From Odobenus rosmarus divergens (taxonomy: Eukaryota; Chordata; Mammalia; Carnivora; Odobenidae): a DNA stretch of 64,000 nucleotides. The notes under the pieces were generated by a model that ran no database searches, was not told the origin of the DNA, and saw nothing but the letters and a program-made list of their open reading frames with translations. The position numbers and the translations under genes were made by a program. Where the stretch lies: the NCBI RefSeq assembly GCF_000321225.1, contig NW_004450302.1, forward strand, positions 1,713,431-1,777,430, given 5' to 3'. The first letter of the stretch is position 1. Every line of letters starts with the position of its first letter. Below, piece after piece: positions 49,401-61,939 of this stretch.

Positions 49401-52400
49401 TGCCTGTGCACAAGTATTCTCTGCAACCTCCTCCCCATCCCACAGTGGGCCTGCTCTCAGGCCCATCCCCTCCACAGGCCTCACGCTCACCCGGGGCGCT
49501 GGCTGGGATGTGGTGGGGCAGCTGCTGCCGTTCCTGGGCGTCTCGGCGCTCAGGCTCCAGGCCCTCGCCCCCGCTGGGGCCCATGCGGCTCTTCTCAAAC
49601 TCCTCGTGGTATTTTATCTGTGGCGGCAGAAAGTGCTGGGTGAAGGACTCAGCAAACCAAGCAAAGCTCCCTTCCTGTGGCCACTTAAGATCTCCCAGGA
49701 GAGGAGAGACTCCCCGAGGGCTACAGGCATAGGGGACCAGATTCCTGTGTGCCCTTGGACAAGCTACTTAACCTTGCTGGGCCTCAGTCTCCACCTCTGT
49801 AATATGGGACATCAGTGTCTACCTCAGGCATTGCGGGAGAATGACAGGGACGCCCGCTGAGTACCTGCTGGGCGCCAGGCACTGCGCTAGGCGTTCTACC
49901 TCACAGGCTCATTTTAGCCTGTCGGCACCCAGGAGAAGGTATATGACAGTCCCCGTCTAACAAGAAGGAAACGAAGGCACTGACAAGCTGAGTGAGTCGC
50001 CCCAGATCATGCAGATTCCGAGGCCCATGCGCTTAATCATGAGGCAATTCGGCCTCTGTGGGCGTGACCTCACAGAGCTCTGCTGAGGACCCCAGGCTGG
50101 AGGACAAGCAACGTGGGGGGTCCTCCCTCCTCATCAAGGAAGGGAGGAGAGCAAAGCCCGCCCTGTTCTCTGGAGCAGAAGGAACCAGTGATTCTGTGCC
50201 CCGAGGCCTGATGGGAGCTGTCCCAAACCAGGGCGGTCCCTTTTGGCATCCGCTCCCACTTTCTCTGCTGCCTTCTCTCCCACTCGTTGGCATTCGCTTT
50301 GCAAGGAGGGCAAGAGTTAACACTCGGCCAGGCACGGCTAACACTTAGTAGCTGGGCTAAAGGTCTGCGGGCGTGGCCTGGGTCACCACCAGCCCCTCCT
50401 TTCCCTGCCCCTTCCATCTGGGCCCGAGTAGGGACCCACCCCCAAATGGCGAGATGGGCTGAGTGCCATTCCTCAGGGGGAGGCAGCCAGCCTTGGCCAG
50501 ACTGAAAACCTATGGGATCCCTCAACTCCTACTCGGAAGGGCACCCAGGAGTGAAGTTTTCAGACACAGGGCCAGTGTCCTGCTCTGAGATTCCGAAGAC
50601 AAGAGCAAAAGGCGAGTGTCCCTGAGCCCCACTCCCTCAGTGACCCCTGTCCACTGGGGGGGGGGCGTGACAAGGAGAGGGGCCACCCCTCCTGAGGTCT
50701 TGAGGCTCACAAGGCAACTGCCCTTCCGACTTTTGTCCTAGGGGTTAGAAGGGTCAGCTTCCTGTGTTTACTTTCTGTGGAAAAAAAAGAGACCTAACCC
50801 CAGGAGCTAGTGACCAGGGGAAGGGGAGTGCACGTGTAGAAGCGGACAGAGGCCTGCACTGGGGGGACAGGTGTCCCTAATGCTGGGGGCCCAGCTTCTC
50901 TGGATATGAAGGAGTGACAGGAAGCCCTGGGGAAGAGGGTACATCGGTCCCAGCTCCTTTTCTTTCTTTTTTTTTTTTTTAAAGATTTTATTTATTTATT
51001 CATGAGAGACAGGGAGAGAGAGAGAGGCAGAGGGAGAAGCAGGCTCCCAAGGAGCAGGGAGCCTGATGCGGGACTCGATCCCAGGACCCTGGGATCATGA
51101 CCTGAGCCGAGGGCAGACGCTTAACCATCTGAGCCACCCAGGCACCCCCCAGCTCCTTTTCTGTACCAAGGAGCCAATGCCTAGAGCTATCCCCACTCAA
51201 GTGTCCTACAGACTCAGTCCCTCAGCACAGGCGCAGTGGCCCTCCCATGCCTCACCCCTGGAAGGTCATCAGTGTGACCCTGCGAGAGTCCCTACCCCTC
51301 TGGGCCTCAGTTTCCTGATCTGTAAACAAGGCCCTGGTACCATCTGTTCCCAGGAGGTCCTGAGGCTCCGGACCAGGTCTAGCAACCGAACCAGACTCGA
51401 GAGCTGAAAGCAAGAATGGACATGCGTGCGTTTCCACACGTGGCTGGTAGAATTGCTCTTGGTCCTTACAAAGCCACTACACAGGAGTAGATATTTATAA
51501 AATTAGGGCCAGCTGCCCCAGGTGGATGCAGTTGTGGTGGCCAGAACACAGAAGAACCCTCCCCACTGCCACCGACGTACATACCACCTGTTACTGTTAA
51601 TATTAATAACCTTCCCATTTGCTCAGTGACTCACACCGAGTGCAAGAAGGCTCTTTGAGCATTATCTCCTCTGGCCCCGGTGATAATCACCCTAGAAAAA
51701 GAAGCTGGACAGGTACACTTTAATTCCCATTTTACAGAAGAGGAAAACGTGCTCAGAAGTTCAATGACTTCCCAAGACAGAGCTTTCATTGCTCAGGAAG
51801 GGCTGAGGCTGGTGACATAGGGACACAGTCACCGCTAGATAGGCCCTCTCCTGGGGACAGGCACGGAGCAGGGTGACCACAGGCCCAAGCCCCCCCCTCG
51901 TCCTACTTCATGTCTATTGTTCTGGAATAAACTTGAGTAGCACGTCTCTCACTCAAACAGGGACGATGTCCGGGAGGTCACCCTAACGTTGAGGGAGCCA
52001 GTGCAGCAGGGACAAGCAGGGCACAGCCCCTCCGCCTGGGCCAACTGGGATAGGCCCCACCACTCCCCACTTCCTCTCCCTCCCTTCCCAGCAAATGAGA
52101 AAATTGTGTTATTTCTTTGCCGACCCGCCAAATGGTGTGAGAAGCAAATAGGCACGCTCAAAGGAGTCTGCATATCTGAAAGGGAAAGAAACATTTTCCA
52201 GACTCCAGGGGTCTGGCTGGTCCCTGCTCCATAGTCGGCAGAGTTTGATCTTCCAAGAGCCCTGAATGGGGGTCACCATAAGCCCAGAGGTGTCACCAGG
52301 GCCTCAGCTTAAGAACGGTCAAGGGCACCTGGGTGGCTCAGTCGGTTTAGCGTCTGACTCTTGGTTTCAGCTCAGGTCATGATCTCATGGGTCATGGGAT

Positions 52401-55400
52401 TGAGCCCCTGTGTCAGCTCTGCACTCAGCGTGGAGTCTGCTTGAAAGCTTCTCTCCCTCTGCCCTTCCTCCCTCTCTCTCTCTTCCTCTCTCTCCGTCTC
52501 TCTCAAATAAATAATCTTAAAAAAAAAAATAAAGAACTGTCGTGGGCCCCCGAGCACCCTGTTCTATGCCCAGAAGGTCCAAGTGCACATGGGTTGAGAG
52601 GCCCAGGCCCCTGCTAGCCAGGACTCTGGAATGACTAGTGGAAGGTCTACTCCACAGCTAAATAGAGAAACCCATTTTCTCTGCTGGCCAACGTTCCGTT
52701 TTCTGAACCCCTGCTCTTCTGACTGTGATGGAAAACAAAGGTCTGACGCTGCACAACGTTCCCACATGATTCTACATCATGGTCCAAAAGGGAACATAGG
52801 CTCTGAATGGAATCATCAACTCACCAGCCAGAGTCTATTTTTTTTATAACAATGTCTCCCACTTTCTGAGGGCTGATTTTCTCCCTTACATGGATTATTC
52901 ATTTCCTTTTCTCAGCCAGCCCTACGACTATGTATCACTATCACCCCCCGTTTTATGGGGAAACCGACACTCAGAGGAGGGTAACTGGTGGGTTATAGAA
53001 TCCAGTTCTCACATTGCATCCTTACATCTCAGCTACCATGTAATACTGCTCCCTATTACAGACTAACAATATATATATTTTTAAACAAATGTGAATCTGT
53101 GTTCACCTTCATTAGTCATCAGAGAAATGCAAGTTAAAACCACAAGAAGATACCATTACACACAATCAAAATGGCTAAAGTGAATAAGTCTAAGGATGCT
53201 GAGCAATGGAAACTCATCACTGCTGACAGAATAAATCAGTACAGCCACTTGAAAAATAGATCAGCATTATCTGGTAAGATAGAAGGATCGTAAACTCTAA
53301 GACCCGGCAATTCCACTCCACGTGAACACCAGGAAATATGGGGACATCCAGAGCGTGTGGAAGTAATCACAAGTCCAACACCAGAGTTGATAAACAGTGG
53401 TATAAGCATTAAATGGAACACTATTTGGCAATGAAAAAGAATGACCTATAGCTCTGTGCAAATACGTAGATGAATCTTTAAACCCAGTGTTGGCCAAAGG
53501 AAGACACAAAAAGGGCGCCTGGGTGGCTCAGTCGTTAAGCGTCTGCCTTCGGCTCAGGTCATAGTCCCAGGGTCCTGGGATCGAGCCCCGCATCGGGCTC
53601 CCTGCTCAGCAGGGAGCTTCCTTCTCCCTCTCCCACTCCCCCTCCTTGTGTTCCCTCTCTCGCTGTCTCTCTGTCAAAAAAATAAATAAAAGCTTAAAAA
53701 AAAAAAAAGACACAAAAAGAATACCTAGTATATGTTCAAAGTCAGGAAAAACAAAACTATGGCATTTAGTAATACATAGTTACATATTAAAATTAGAAAA
53801 AAGAGGGGCGCCCCAGGCTCCATTGGTTAAGCGTCTGCCTTCCGCTCAGGTCATGATCCCAGGGTCCGGGGAGCGAGCCCCGCATCGGGCTCCCTGCTCT
53901 GTGGGGAGTCTGCTTCTCTTTTTGCCCCTCACCCCTCCTGTGCCCTCTCCCAAATAAATAACTAAAATCTTTAAAAAATGAAATAAAATTAGAAAAAAGA
54001 AAGCACAGCACATGCTCTCAAAAATTACACTCAGGTTATTCCACGAGCCTGCCTCCCGGTCATTTGACCCTGGGCATGGAATTTTTGTTTGACGTTACTA
54101 TTTACTACTGATTAGGCCCAGCCTCTAAAGACTGAAGCTAACTTACAGAATACATGTTGCTAATTACTTTTCACTGATAGAAATGCAAAGCATTTCCGCC
54201 TGTGGCGAAGATATTCCCAAAGTTTATGGTTTTATGGTCCTGTAGAACATTACCCAGTTCTGCAGTAATGGCAGGGCAGTAACCAGTTCTGGGTCTCTTT
54301 GTATGCAGCTCTTTGACTGACTAGGCCGCAGGTCTGCCTGTCCTAACCTCCAGCATAATTAAGTGAAATATATGATTGGCGCTCACTGTAGAAGAGTTAG
54401 GTTTTTAGCACTTTAAAAGCTCTATTTTTTTTTAAGATTGACTTATTTATTTGAGAGAGAGCGAGCGAGCACATGAGAGGGGGTAGGGTCAGAGGGAGAA
54501 GCAGACTCCCGCTGAGCAGGGAGCCCCAGGAGGGACTCGATCCCGGGACTCCAGGATCATGACCCGAGCCGAAGGCAGTCGCTTAACCAACTGAGCACCC
54601 CCAGGTGCCTGCCCTAAAAGCAGAGGAGTTCGGGATGGGGGGGAGGGGAGTTCCAGGAATGTTTCTTGACTTGCACAGTGAACACAGGTGTTTACTGTAT
54701 GGGTTGTTACTGGGTGTTACATTTCACAGAAAAAGACACAGGACTGCATACAGAAAATCAATATATAAGTAGGTACATAAGGTAAACAAAAGCAGAACTA
54801 CTCTACCGGGAGGCAGGGGCTCCCATAAAAGGGCCTCAGCCGTGAAAATTTCCCAGTGCATTACAGCCATTGGAACTCAGGACCAAAGGCCATTCCAGAA
54901 GGATACACTGCATTCCAGAGCACGCGGCCCTAGCCTCTCAACCCTTTCCATGCCCCTAACGAAGACACAGTTCCGCCAGAAAGTTTCACACATTCTCAGT
55001 ACCAGACAATGGCCCAACTTCTCAACCAAGCTTTACTCCCTGCCTCTCCTTTAGTCACAGTGCAGAAAGCAGACAGTTCTGCCTTTACAGAAATGGTAAT
55101 TATACTGACCACACTGATCTGATGGATGACAGACTGCACACATCCAAAGCCTTTAAACACCACCTGGGGGAGACCAGACACTTTTTCAAAATAGTCTCGC
55201 TTGTAAATCCTCTAATCTGGAGCATATTCCTCCGGGGAGGTAAAAGCCATCTCTTCCCAAGATGGTCTGACCTCTCTGGAAACAGCTAGGGGTTGTTGGG
55301 TGCTAACCTGGGAAGTGAGTGACAAACTACACAGACTGGATACTAAACAAAGGGGTGGCTCTCTCTAAACACTTATCTTTGCCAAAACTCTTCTGGAGGT

Positions 55401-56746
55401 TGGGACTACTTCACGACGGCTCTAAGGGTGGTATCAAGCTCCCTGAGAGTTTGGGGATGTGGCCGGGCCTGGCACTCTCTGACTTAGGGCTTGGTGCAGC
55501 TTTTCCAGGCTTTTAAGTAATGGTTCTCAAACTTCACTGAGCACCACCGGAACCCAGTGAATGTGTTTAAAATGCTGGTTCCTTGATTTCGGCTCAGGTC
55601 ATGATCTCAGAGTCATGGGATGGAGCCCCGTGTCAGGCTCCCCACTCAGCAAGGAGTCTGCTTGGGATTCTCTCCTTCTCCCTCTGTCCCTCTCCCTGCT
55701 CTCTCTCTTTCTCAAATAAATAAATCTTAAAAAAAATAAATAAACAAAACAAAATAAAATGCCGGTTCCTGGGCCTTAATCCCAGAGATGCTGAGTCAGG
55801 CAGCCTATGAAGCCTGCCTTTTCAATAAACCTTCCGACATCGGGGCATCTGGGTGGCTTAGTCGGTGAAGCATCCGACTCTTGGTTTTGGCTCAGGGCAT
55901 GATCTTAAGGTTGTGAGATCGAGCCCCGTATCCGGCTCTGCGCTAACTGCGGACTCTGCTTCAGATTTTCTCTCTGCCCCTCCTCGTTTACACACACGCT
56001 CTCTCAAATAAATAAATAAAATCTTTAAAATTAAACAAGACCAAAAAAAACCCTTTCCCATGTGATTCTAGTACAGCTGTTTATAGAGGCTCACATTTGA
56101 CAGACTCTAATTGTGTTCACTAAAGCCAAGAGTCTTCCAGCTTTGTGGTCAGTCACACCTCAGATGTCCTAGCTAAACCTGCAAAAGCAGAACCCGGTCA
56201 GGTTCAAGCCACCTCCCCCACCTCGGAGCAGAGGACAATCAGCTAATTGCAGCCCTGTGGTTAATGATAAGATGGTTATCTCCTTAGGTGTAGATGTCTT
56301 GGCCACAGTGAGTTCTGTTACCAGAGCTCCTCAGATATTAGCACCTCCGATAACTGGGTATGGAATGTTCTGGAAGCCTTCCAGAAAGGGAGGCAGGGAA
56401 TGACTGCGCTTACTTGTCTTCTGCCTCTAAAACCCACAGGCTGGAAGCAATGAGTGAATGTTTTGGGGAGATGGGGTTGTAGATGAGAGCACGTGTCCTC
56501 ACAATGGAAAGGCCACAGAGGGCCTGGAGAATCAAGACTCCAGCTTTGTGAGCCATTCCAGGTTTTCCCCATTGCCCAAGGCTTCCCCTCCCTCCCACTT
56601 ACCATGTGGAGAGCTGGAAGACACAGGCCTTCTTTAATCCTCTTTACCCTTCAGAGGGTCTGGGCAGCACGGGTGGGGAAGCTCTAGGGTGTGAGGCCAG
56701 GCCCTGGCTTATAAAGCAACTGAAACAGGCTTTATTTGTGTGTGTA

Positions 56747-56781
<35 letters not shown>

Positions 56782-58552
56782 GGGTGGATTAGAGCCCTCC
56801 TAGCCCAAAGGAAGCTCTCCATTTCCTCCTGCCACAGATTTCAAACTGTAGGTCAACGACCTTGTTGCAAAACCCACTTAGTTGGGCGCCTGGGTGGCTC
56901 AGTTGTTAAGCATCTGCCTTCAGCTCAGGTCATGATCCCAGGGTCCTGGGATCGAGCCCCGCATCGGGCTCCCTACTCGGCAGGAAGCCTGCTTCTCCCT
57001 CTCCCCCTCCCTCTGCTTGTGTTCCCTCTCTCGCTGTCTCTGTCAAAAGAATAAATTAAAAAAATCTTCAAAAAAAAAAACAAAACCCCACTTAGTTACC
57101 CATTTAGTTAAGTCTACAGCAAGCGTCTTCACAAAATAATTAGAACAGAAATACCTGAATGCTCTCCAAGTAGTAAGGACTCTTTGATGAAAGTTTTGAT
57201 TTGGTTTTCTCTCTAAATAAATAAGCAGGCCTGTTTGGTGGGTCACTATGTGAAACGTACGTCGTATCGTAAGTTACAAAGTCTAAAAGCCACAGTCTTG
57301 GGCCTGACTGGTTTTCCTGGCCTAGGCCCTGGCTCTGAAATCCACCTGAGCCACTGTGGAGCCCACTCTAAGCACAGCGCCACCAAGGAGGCTGGGTGGG
57401 GGAGGCATGTGGAGGGCTGTGGAGGCCGGGGACAGGTGACAGGTGGCCCACCAGAATCCCAGACCCTCCGCCCAGAGTGACCTCGGGCAACCTGCCGACT
57501 CCTTTCTGTTCTAGACATACGGACAACTGTTTGCCCAGGCCTCCATTTGTAGGACACCCCCCCGCCCCCGCCGCCAGATGAGGCTGGCTGGGCACACACC
57601 ACAACTCTGTGCCCCAGGTCCCTGTGCCACGGGGTCCCGCAGCCTAGGTTCCGTGCTTGTGGCTCACAGCAGTATTCCAACCACCACATGCCCCAAACTC
57701 CCCAGGCAGCTTCCCCACAAACCCAGATACACAGGCTGCTGCTCTGCAGCTCTGCCAAGCAGGAAACCAATGCCTATTCCCTGGCCACAGGTGCCCCGGG
57801 CCCCTCGCTCTACCACCTACTCTCTATACCCCGTGCTGCCTAGTCACACACTGCCGACCATCCCCAGCCTGGGAAAGCCAGGCCGGGGGGTACGGGGCCG
57901 GCCGGTATGGGGCAGGCCAGCGAAGCCAGCCGGGGTTTTTACACAGGAAGGAAGAGCAAGCCGAGGTGGGGGTGGAGGCCGAAGGAGGGCGGAAATACTG
58001 CAATATCAGCACCCAGAGACCGACAAGAGGGGGGCTGGCCCCTCCCCACCCCTGCCACCCAGTTATGACCTTTATGCTTAGACAAAACAGTCCGTCTGGA
58101 CCCTGACACCCACCATAGCTGGGGTGGGGGGCGGGCACGTTAGAGAGGGTGGGGAGTGGTTTGGCACACAGGCCCTCCCTGTACAAAAGTTGAGGGCTTT
58201 TATGGTGGAAATGCCATGTGGGCACAGAGTGGAACAGGGGAATATGGGGGTGCACAGAAAAAAGTCATCTGGGAACCCCAGACCCTTCCTTCCCTCTGCT
58301 CAAACAGCTGCTACCCAGGCAGGCCCAGAAGAGCTGGGGCAGCAGAGAGCTGGCCTCATTCGTGCCTGTCAGACCGGCAGGGAGGGGGCGGGCGGGGGGG
58401 CGGGGGGGCGCAGTGTGGGTCCCACGGCGGGCAGGGGAGCTTACGTTACTGATCTGGTCCTGGGTCTTCTTGATTCTCTGGAGTTCGGGTGTGTCTGCCA
58501 CCACGCTGAAGCCCTTGCCCTTGTTCTTCTCAAACTCCTCCTTGTAGCGCAC
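46298..58552 (-). CDS. LASP1: LASP1, LIM and SH3 domain protein 1 (partial, C-terminal ~170 residues)
   Basis: The four exons join in phase to encode human-equivalent residues 84 to the end (human 261). Order: end of the first and all of the second nebulin-type actin-binding repeat ([31 protein letters not shown]), a Pro/Gln-rich linker with the VYQQP tyrosine site, and a C-terminal SH3 domain ([25 protein letters not shown]). Family role: a scaffold at focal adhesions, lamellipodia and filopodia that binds F-actin through the nebulin repeats and zyxin, palladin and others through SH3, regulated by phosphorylation. The linker is 8 residues shorter than human and has Ala at the position of human Ser146 (RRDA rather than RRDS). 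All splice sites are GT-AG. Confidence 0.96.
47188..47279 (-). mobile_element. Old short tRNA-type SINE
   Basis: aagtaatctctacacctaac ... cgaccgagccagcc. TSD agcaccaaatt on both sides. Confidence 0.82.
47555..47870 (+). repeat. L2 fragment
   Basis: Typical cagggcctttgcagttgc and ctgaaatataagctccaag segments. Confidence 0.6.
48979..49082 (-). CDS. LASP1: LASP1 linker exon
   Basis: Completes split Val and encodes [19 protein letters not shown] through [11 protein letters not shown], the Pro/Gln-rich region before SH3. The Tyr of VYQQ (human Tyr171, an Abl target by literature knowledge) is retained. Only 408 bp of intron separate it from the previous exon. Donor gtgagt. Confidence 0.95.
49491..49617 (-). 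CDS. LASP1: LASP1 exon encoding end of nebulin repeat 2 and linker
   Basis: 42 codons plus one nucleotide, from [19 protein letters not shown] to PHHIPASAP; acceptor cgccacag, donor gtgagc. After ERRDAQ the sequence goes directly [10 protein letters not shown], whereas human has a longer segment including Ser-Ser-Tyr-Arg-Arg-Pro. The difference is a net 24 nt, so the frame is kept. Confidence 0.95.
49743..49995 (+). repeat. MIR cluster
   Basis: Two MIR-type blocks: gacaagctacttaaccttg, and ctgagtacctgctgggcgcc followed by gatcatgcagattccg. Confidence 0.55.
50970..51147 (-). mobile_element. Can-SINE
   Basis: Attcatgagagacaggg subtype. Flanked by cccagctccttttct on both sides. Confidence 0.92.
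51590..51830 (+). repeat. MIR
   Basis: ctttgagcattatctcctc ... cccattttacagaagagga. Confidence 0.55.
52324..52531 (+). mobile_element. Older Can-SINE
   Basis: gtctgactcttggtttcag subtype. TSD aagaacggtc/aagaactgtc. Confidence 0.9.
53085..53800 (+). mobile_element. Old L1 fragment split by a SINE
   Basis: L1 pattern (catcagagaaatgcaagt; caattccactccacg). Continues after the Can-SINE. Confidence 0.6.
53514..53707 (+). mobile_element. Can-SINE in L1
   Basis: TSD agacacaaaaag on both sides. Confidence 0.93.
53804..53984 (+). mobile_element. Can-SINE with altered head
   Basis: Head reads gggcgccccaggctccattgg, so the usual A-box region is changed; the rest is normal. TSD aaaattagaaaaaaga. Confidence 0.9.
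54425..54611 (-). mobile_element. Can-SINE
   Basis: gcgagcgagcacatgagag subtype; head with an extra C run (gagcacccccaggtgcc). Confidence 0.88.
55584..55756 (+). mobile_element. 5'-truncated Can-SINE
   Basis: Begins at gatttcggctcaggtcatg without the head, yet has TSD aaaatgctggttcct/aaaatgccggttcct, so truncation happened at insertion. Confidence 0.88.
55842..56050 (+). mobile_element. Older Can-SINE
   Basis: Head ggggcatctgggtggctta, gactcttggttttgg subtype. Confidence 0.88.
56737..56778. repeat. (TG)n microsatellite
   Basis: TG repeat with one tatt interruption, LASP1 intron. Confidence 0.95.
56884..57081 (+). mobile_element. Can-SINE
   Basis: Flanked by aaaacccacttagtt and aaaaccccacttagtt. 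Confidence 0.92.
58384..58416 (+). repeat. G-run block (G-quadruplex potential)
   Basis: Four or more runs of 3-7 G on the + strand (ggcgggggggcgggggggcg), ~30 bp from the LASP1 donor at 58444. C-rich on the transcript strand. Confidence 0.6.
58445..58552 (-). CDS. LASP1: LASP1 exon encoding nebulin repeat region
   Basis: A 36-codon phase 0-0 exon (human residues 84-119) between acceptor cttcatcctccag and donor gtaagc. It runs from VRYKEEFEK to TQDQISN. A very G-rich block on the + strand begins ~30 bp into the downstream intron. Confidence 0.96.
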
Positions 58553-58769
58553 CTGGAGGATGAAGCGGGAAAGAGAGGGTAGCGTCAACACAGGGGCGGC
58601 AGAGGTTGCCCCAGCCTGTGGCCACCTCTGATGCAACCACCAGCCGGGAGGGAGACCCTGACCAGAAATCGCCCTGCAGTGACATCCACCGCCCACCCCC
58701 GAACTCAAAGCAGGAGCCTTAGCCAAAAAGTGTTTGACTACTAACAATAACCCACGAAGACGTATTCAG

Positions 58770-58975
58770 TGCATTCTGAATGCCAAGTGCTTTACATGAA
58801 TTACCTCACTTAAGTCTTACTATATTCTATTATTAGCCCCATTCTGCAGATAAAGAAACTGAGCCAGAGAGAGGCAGAGCCCCCTGCCAAGGTCACACAG
58901 CTCGGCAATAAATGTCCAGAGCCACCAGGGTGCAAACTCTCGTCTGCCTGACTCCTGACCCTTCACCACTGGCCT
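58770..58975 (+). repeat. MIR
   Basis: Nearly full MIR pattern, aagtgctttacatgaatta ... ccattctgcagataaagaa ... ggtcacacagctcgg. Confidence 0.75.
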
Positions 58976-61743
58976 ATCCTGCGTGAAAGCTATAGGAAGG
59001 TTCTTTCCAGAGCTCCAAAGGCTGCCCCAGCCCTCACCCTCGCCAGGATGTGGCCTGACCCGCCGAGAACCCGGAGGAGTCTCTAAGCGCCCAGCTGAGT
59101 GAAGGCTGTGCCAAGGCACAAAGCTGGCATCCAGAAAGGACGCTGGTGAGACAGCTACTCGGAAGGGCTCCATCAATGAGCCTTTGACAGGCCCGGCGGC
59201 TTCCCGGAGCCTGCCAGGCCCGCTTCTAAGGTCAATGCCTCGGGAGGGGATGATGTCGGTGGGGGCACAGACAGGACTTAGGAACAGGGCTCCAAGATCC
59301 AGGGAAGAACCCTACACTCCACCACTGCCCTCCTCTCCTGAGAAATTCGCGGACACTCAAGAACCAGAGGGACTCAAGTCAGACCTAAGAAAGGACTTCC
59401 CGAACGCTAATGGAATTGAAATATGAAAAATATCTTATTATCCCCTGGGGGTTTTAAAGAACAGGATGGAGGCTAGAAATGCCCATGGGACAGAGAACTG
59501 TTCCCTATTTCCAGAGACTTCACCCCCCCCCACCCGCCCCCCTCAGCAGCCAGCCAGCTGTTCCAGCCCCACCAGCTGCCTGGATTTCCTCCAGGGGGGC
59601 TGCACTCGCCGAGAAGCAGGTCAGCCCAGGACACAAGGCCCTGGGCCTTGGGAGTTTCCAGGACGGGATGCCCAGGCAGCTGTCAGGAGTCACCTGGCCC
59701 CGGGGCTGAGCGGCACCCTGACCTGACCAACAACACCCACATATGCATCCGTGGCCAGGCCTGTCAGTTCCTCTGCACATTGCCCAGGGGTCAGAGGTCC
59801 TTGTTCACCCTCTGGAGCCCAGCTTACCCACCTATGGGGTTCTAGATCCTAAAAGGTTTCAGAAGCTCCTTTGTTTATTTATTTTTTAAAAGAGCCTCCT
59901 TCGTTCTGATCCAAACTGAAAACAAAGGCCTGGATGTGCTACTTCCCAAAAGACTGGAAGTTAATGAAGTAAATACAAGGACTGACCCACCCCAAGGGCC
60001 CAGAACTGCCCCCAGCATCAGCTCTTCCAGAAAGCCTTGGAACAGTGTGGTGACCTTTAGTGCCGGGGGCAGGGAGACCCTTCGGGAAAAGGGGCATCAG
60101 GGAGAGGATGCAGAAGCCCCAAATCCAAGGCCTCTGGCCTCGATTTCCCCATCTGTAAAAGGGTTGTCATGGAATCAGTTAAAATACGGGGACGGGGCTT
60201 CCCATCGCCAAGCATGGGCAAAGAGCCCGAGGGAGCCAGTCCTAACACGTGCTCAGTCTTCCACTTGCCAAGTGATCTTGGGCAAATGACGTCACCTCTC
60301 AAGCCTCCATTTCCAATCTGTAAAATGGGGAGAGTACCACCCATTCCAGTCAGCAGCGCAAACTACAGACAGTGGCTCTAACAGAGCAAAATGTATCCCC
60401 GAGCATTCTGAAGCAGGGCAGGGCTCCGCACCTGCTGCTAAGGGCAAGTGTGGAAGTGCTTTGTCAACATTAAAGTGCTGAACCAGTGCCAGACCCCCAC
60501 TCCTTCCTCCACTTCCTGGCCTTGCTAGGGTCAGGCCCCTAATCCAGGGGAGTAATTGCCAAGGCGACACTACAATGATGTCAGCTAGTTCCCAGGCTCA
60601 GGAACTGCCTCTCCCTGCTGGGGAAGGAGAATGCATTTCAGTCCTGGCATAGGCAGCCAGATAGGGCGGGGCTGGGGTGGACTGGGGACTGAGAAGGGAT
60701 GGAGGGAGGTCTGGGCTCAGCACCTCACTGCTGTATGTCACTAGGCAAGTCAGTACCCCCCTCTGGATCCCCTGAGCGGGGGGAGGGGGTTTGGGGGGGA
60801 CTGGCCAGCTGATCTCTAAAAACCCACCCCGCTGGAGTTTGTGACCACTTTTAAGTACCTGCAGGCCTTAACTATGAAGAATCAAGGTGAGGGAGATTCT
60901 CTGCTCTCAGAGAATCTCAGCACCTTTTGGTGCTGGAGTGGGTGGCAGAGGTGAAAGGTAGAGAGCCAGGAGGGTGGGTAGGGCCCTGCCTAGAGCCCCT
61001 CCCTCAGGGTTCTCTGGTCACCCAAGCAGGAGTGTTTGCCCTCACCTGGGACGGCTCAGCAGGATGTGGTGGTAGGGGGAGTCTCTGAGGGAAGGGACCC
61101 ACCCAAGGTCATTCAAGGTTGTCGGTAGGGGCAGGATGCAACTGCACTGGGGGCGGATGACTCCATGCCTGGGAGCTGCTTGGGCTGCCCATCCTGACAA
61201 TTCCTGAGGCAGGGCCAGGTCTGATGCCTGAGGCTCCTCCCACCCAACAAACTACCCAACTCCCTGGGTCTGTCTTGTTCATTACTTATCGCAACAAAGT
61301 AGGTACAAGTGTTTGTTGCATGAATGATGAATGAACCGAATAGACACAAAATATCAAACAGACAGCACAATTTAGAAAGTCACTGCTTTGCTGACCTAAC
61401 ATAAAGAGGAAAGATCATGACTTCAAAAAAAATTTTTTTCTCCTAAATAAACCAGTATGAAACAAAACAAAAACAGTTTTTTGAAAAAAATGCAGTGCCA
61501 ACCATTTCCACTTACCATGTGCCTACTATGTGCTGTGCCCACATACTATGTAACTTACCCCCTTCTAACAAAAAAGAAATCAGCTTGAAAATTCAGACAG
61601 ACACAGATGGGAAGGAGAGCGAATGAAAACGGTCAGCGCTGGAAGCAATCAGCAAAAGGTCACTGTGTCATTTCCCCAGCCTCATTGTGCCCAAGCTCCA
61701 TTTCCCTCCTTTCCAAGATAATAGTTAATAGTGAAGATTTACT

Positions 61744-61933
61744 GGGCGCCTGGGTGGCTCAGATGGTTGAGCGACCGCCTTCAGCTCAGGTCATGATCCT
61801 GGAGTCCCGGGATCGAGGCCCGCATCGGGCTCCCTGCTCGGCAGGAAGTCTGCTTCTCCCTCTGATCCTCCCCCCTCTCATGCTATCTCTCATTCTCTCT
61901 CTCTCTCAAATAAATAAATAAAATAAAATAAAA
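61744..61933 (+). mobile_element. Can-SINE in MIR
   Basis: TSD aatagtgaagatttact/aatagtgaacatttact. Confidence 0.92.
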
Positions 61934-61939
61934 AATAGT

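Larger units (their letters stand above)
55519..56110 (+). mobile_element. MER5A-like hAT copy split by two SINEs
   Basis: Starts taatggttctcaaacttca, resumes at ~55771 (tgggccttaatcccagaga) and appears to end after the second SINE. Confidence 0.6.

Noticed and set aside
48669..49643. 324-codon open frame on the + strand
   Set aside because: Starts at GTG, lies antisense to two LASP1 exons in GC-rich DNA, and has no domain-like composition.
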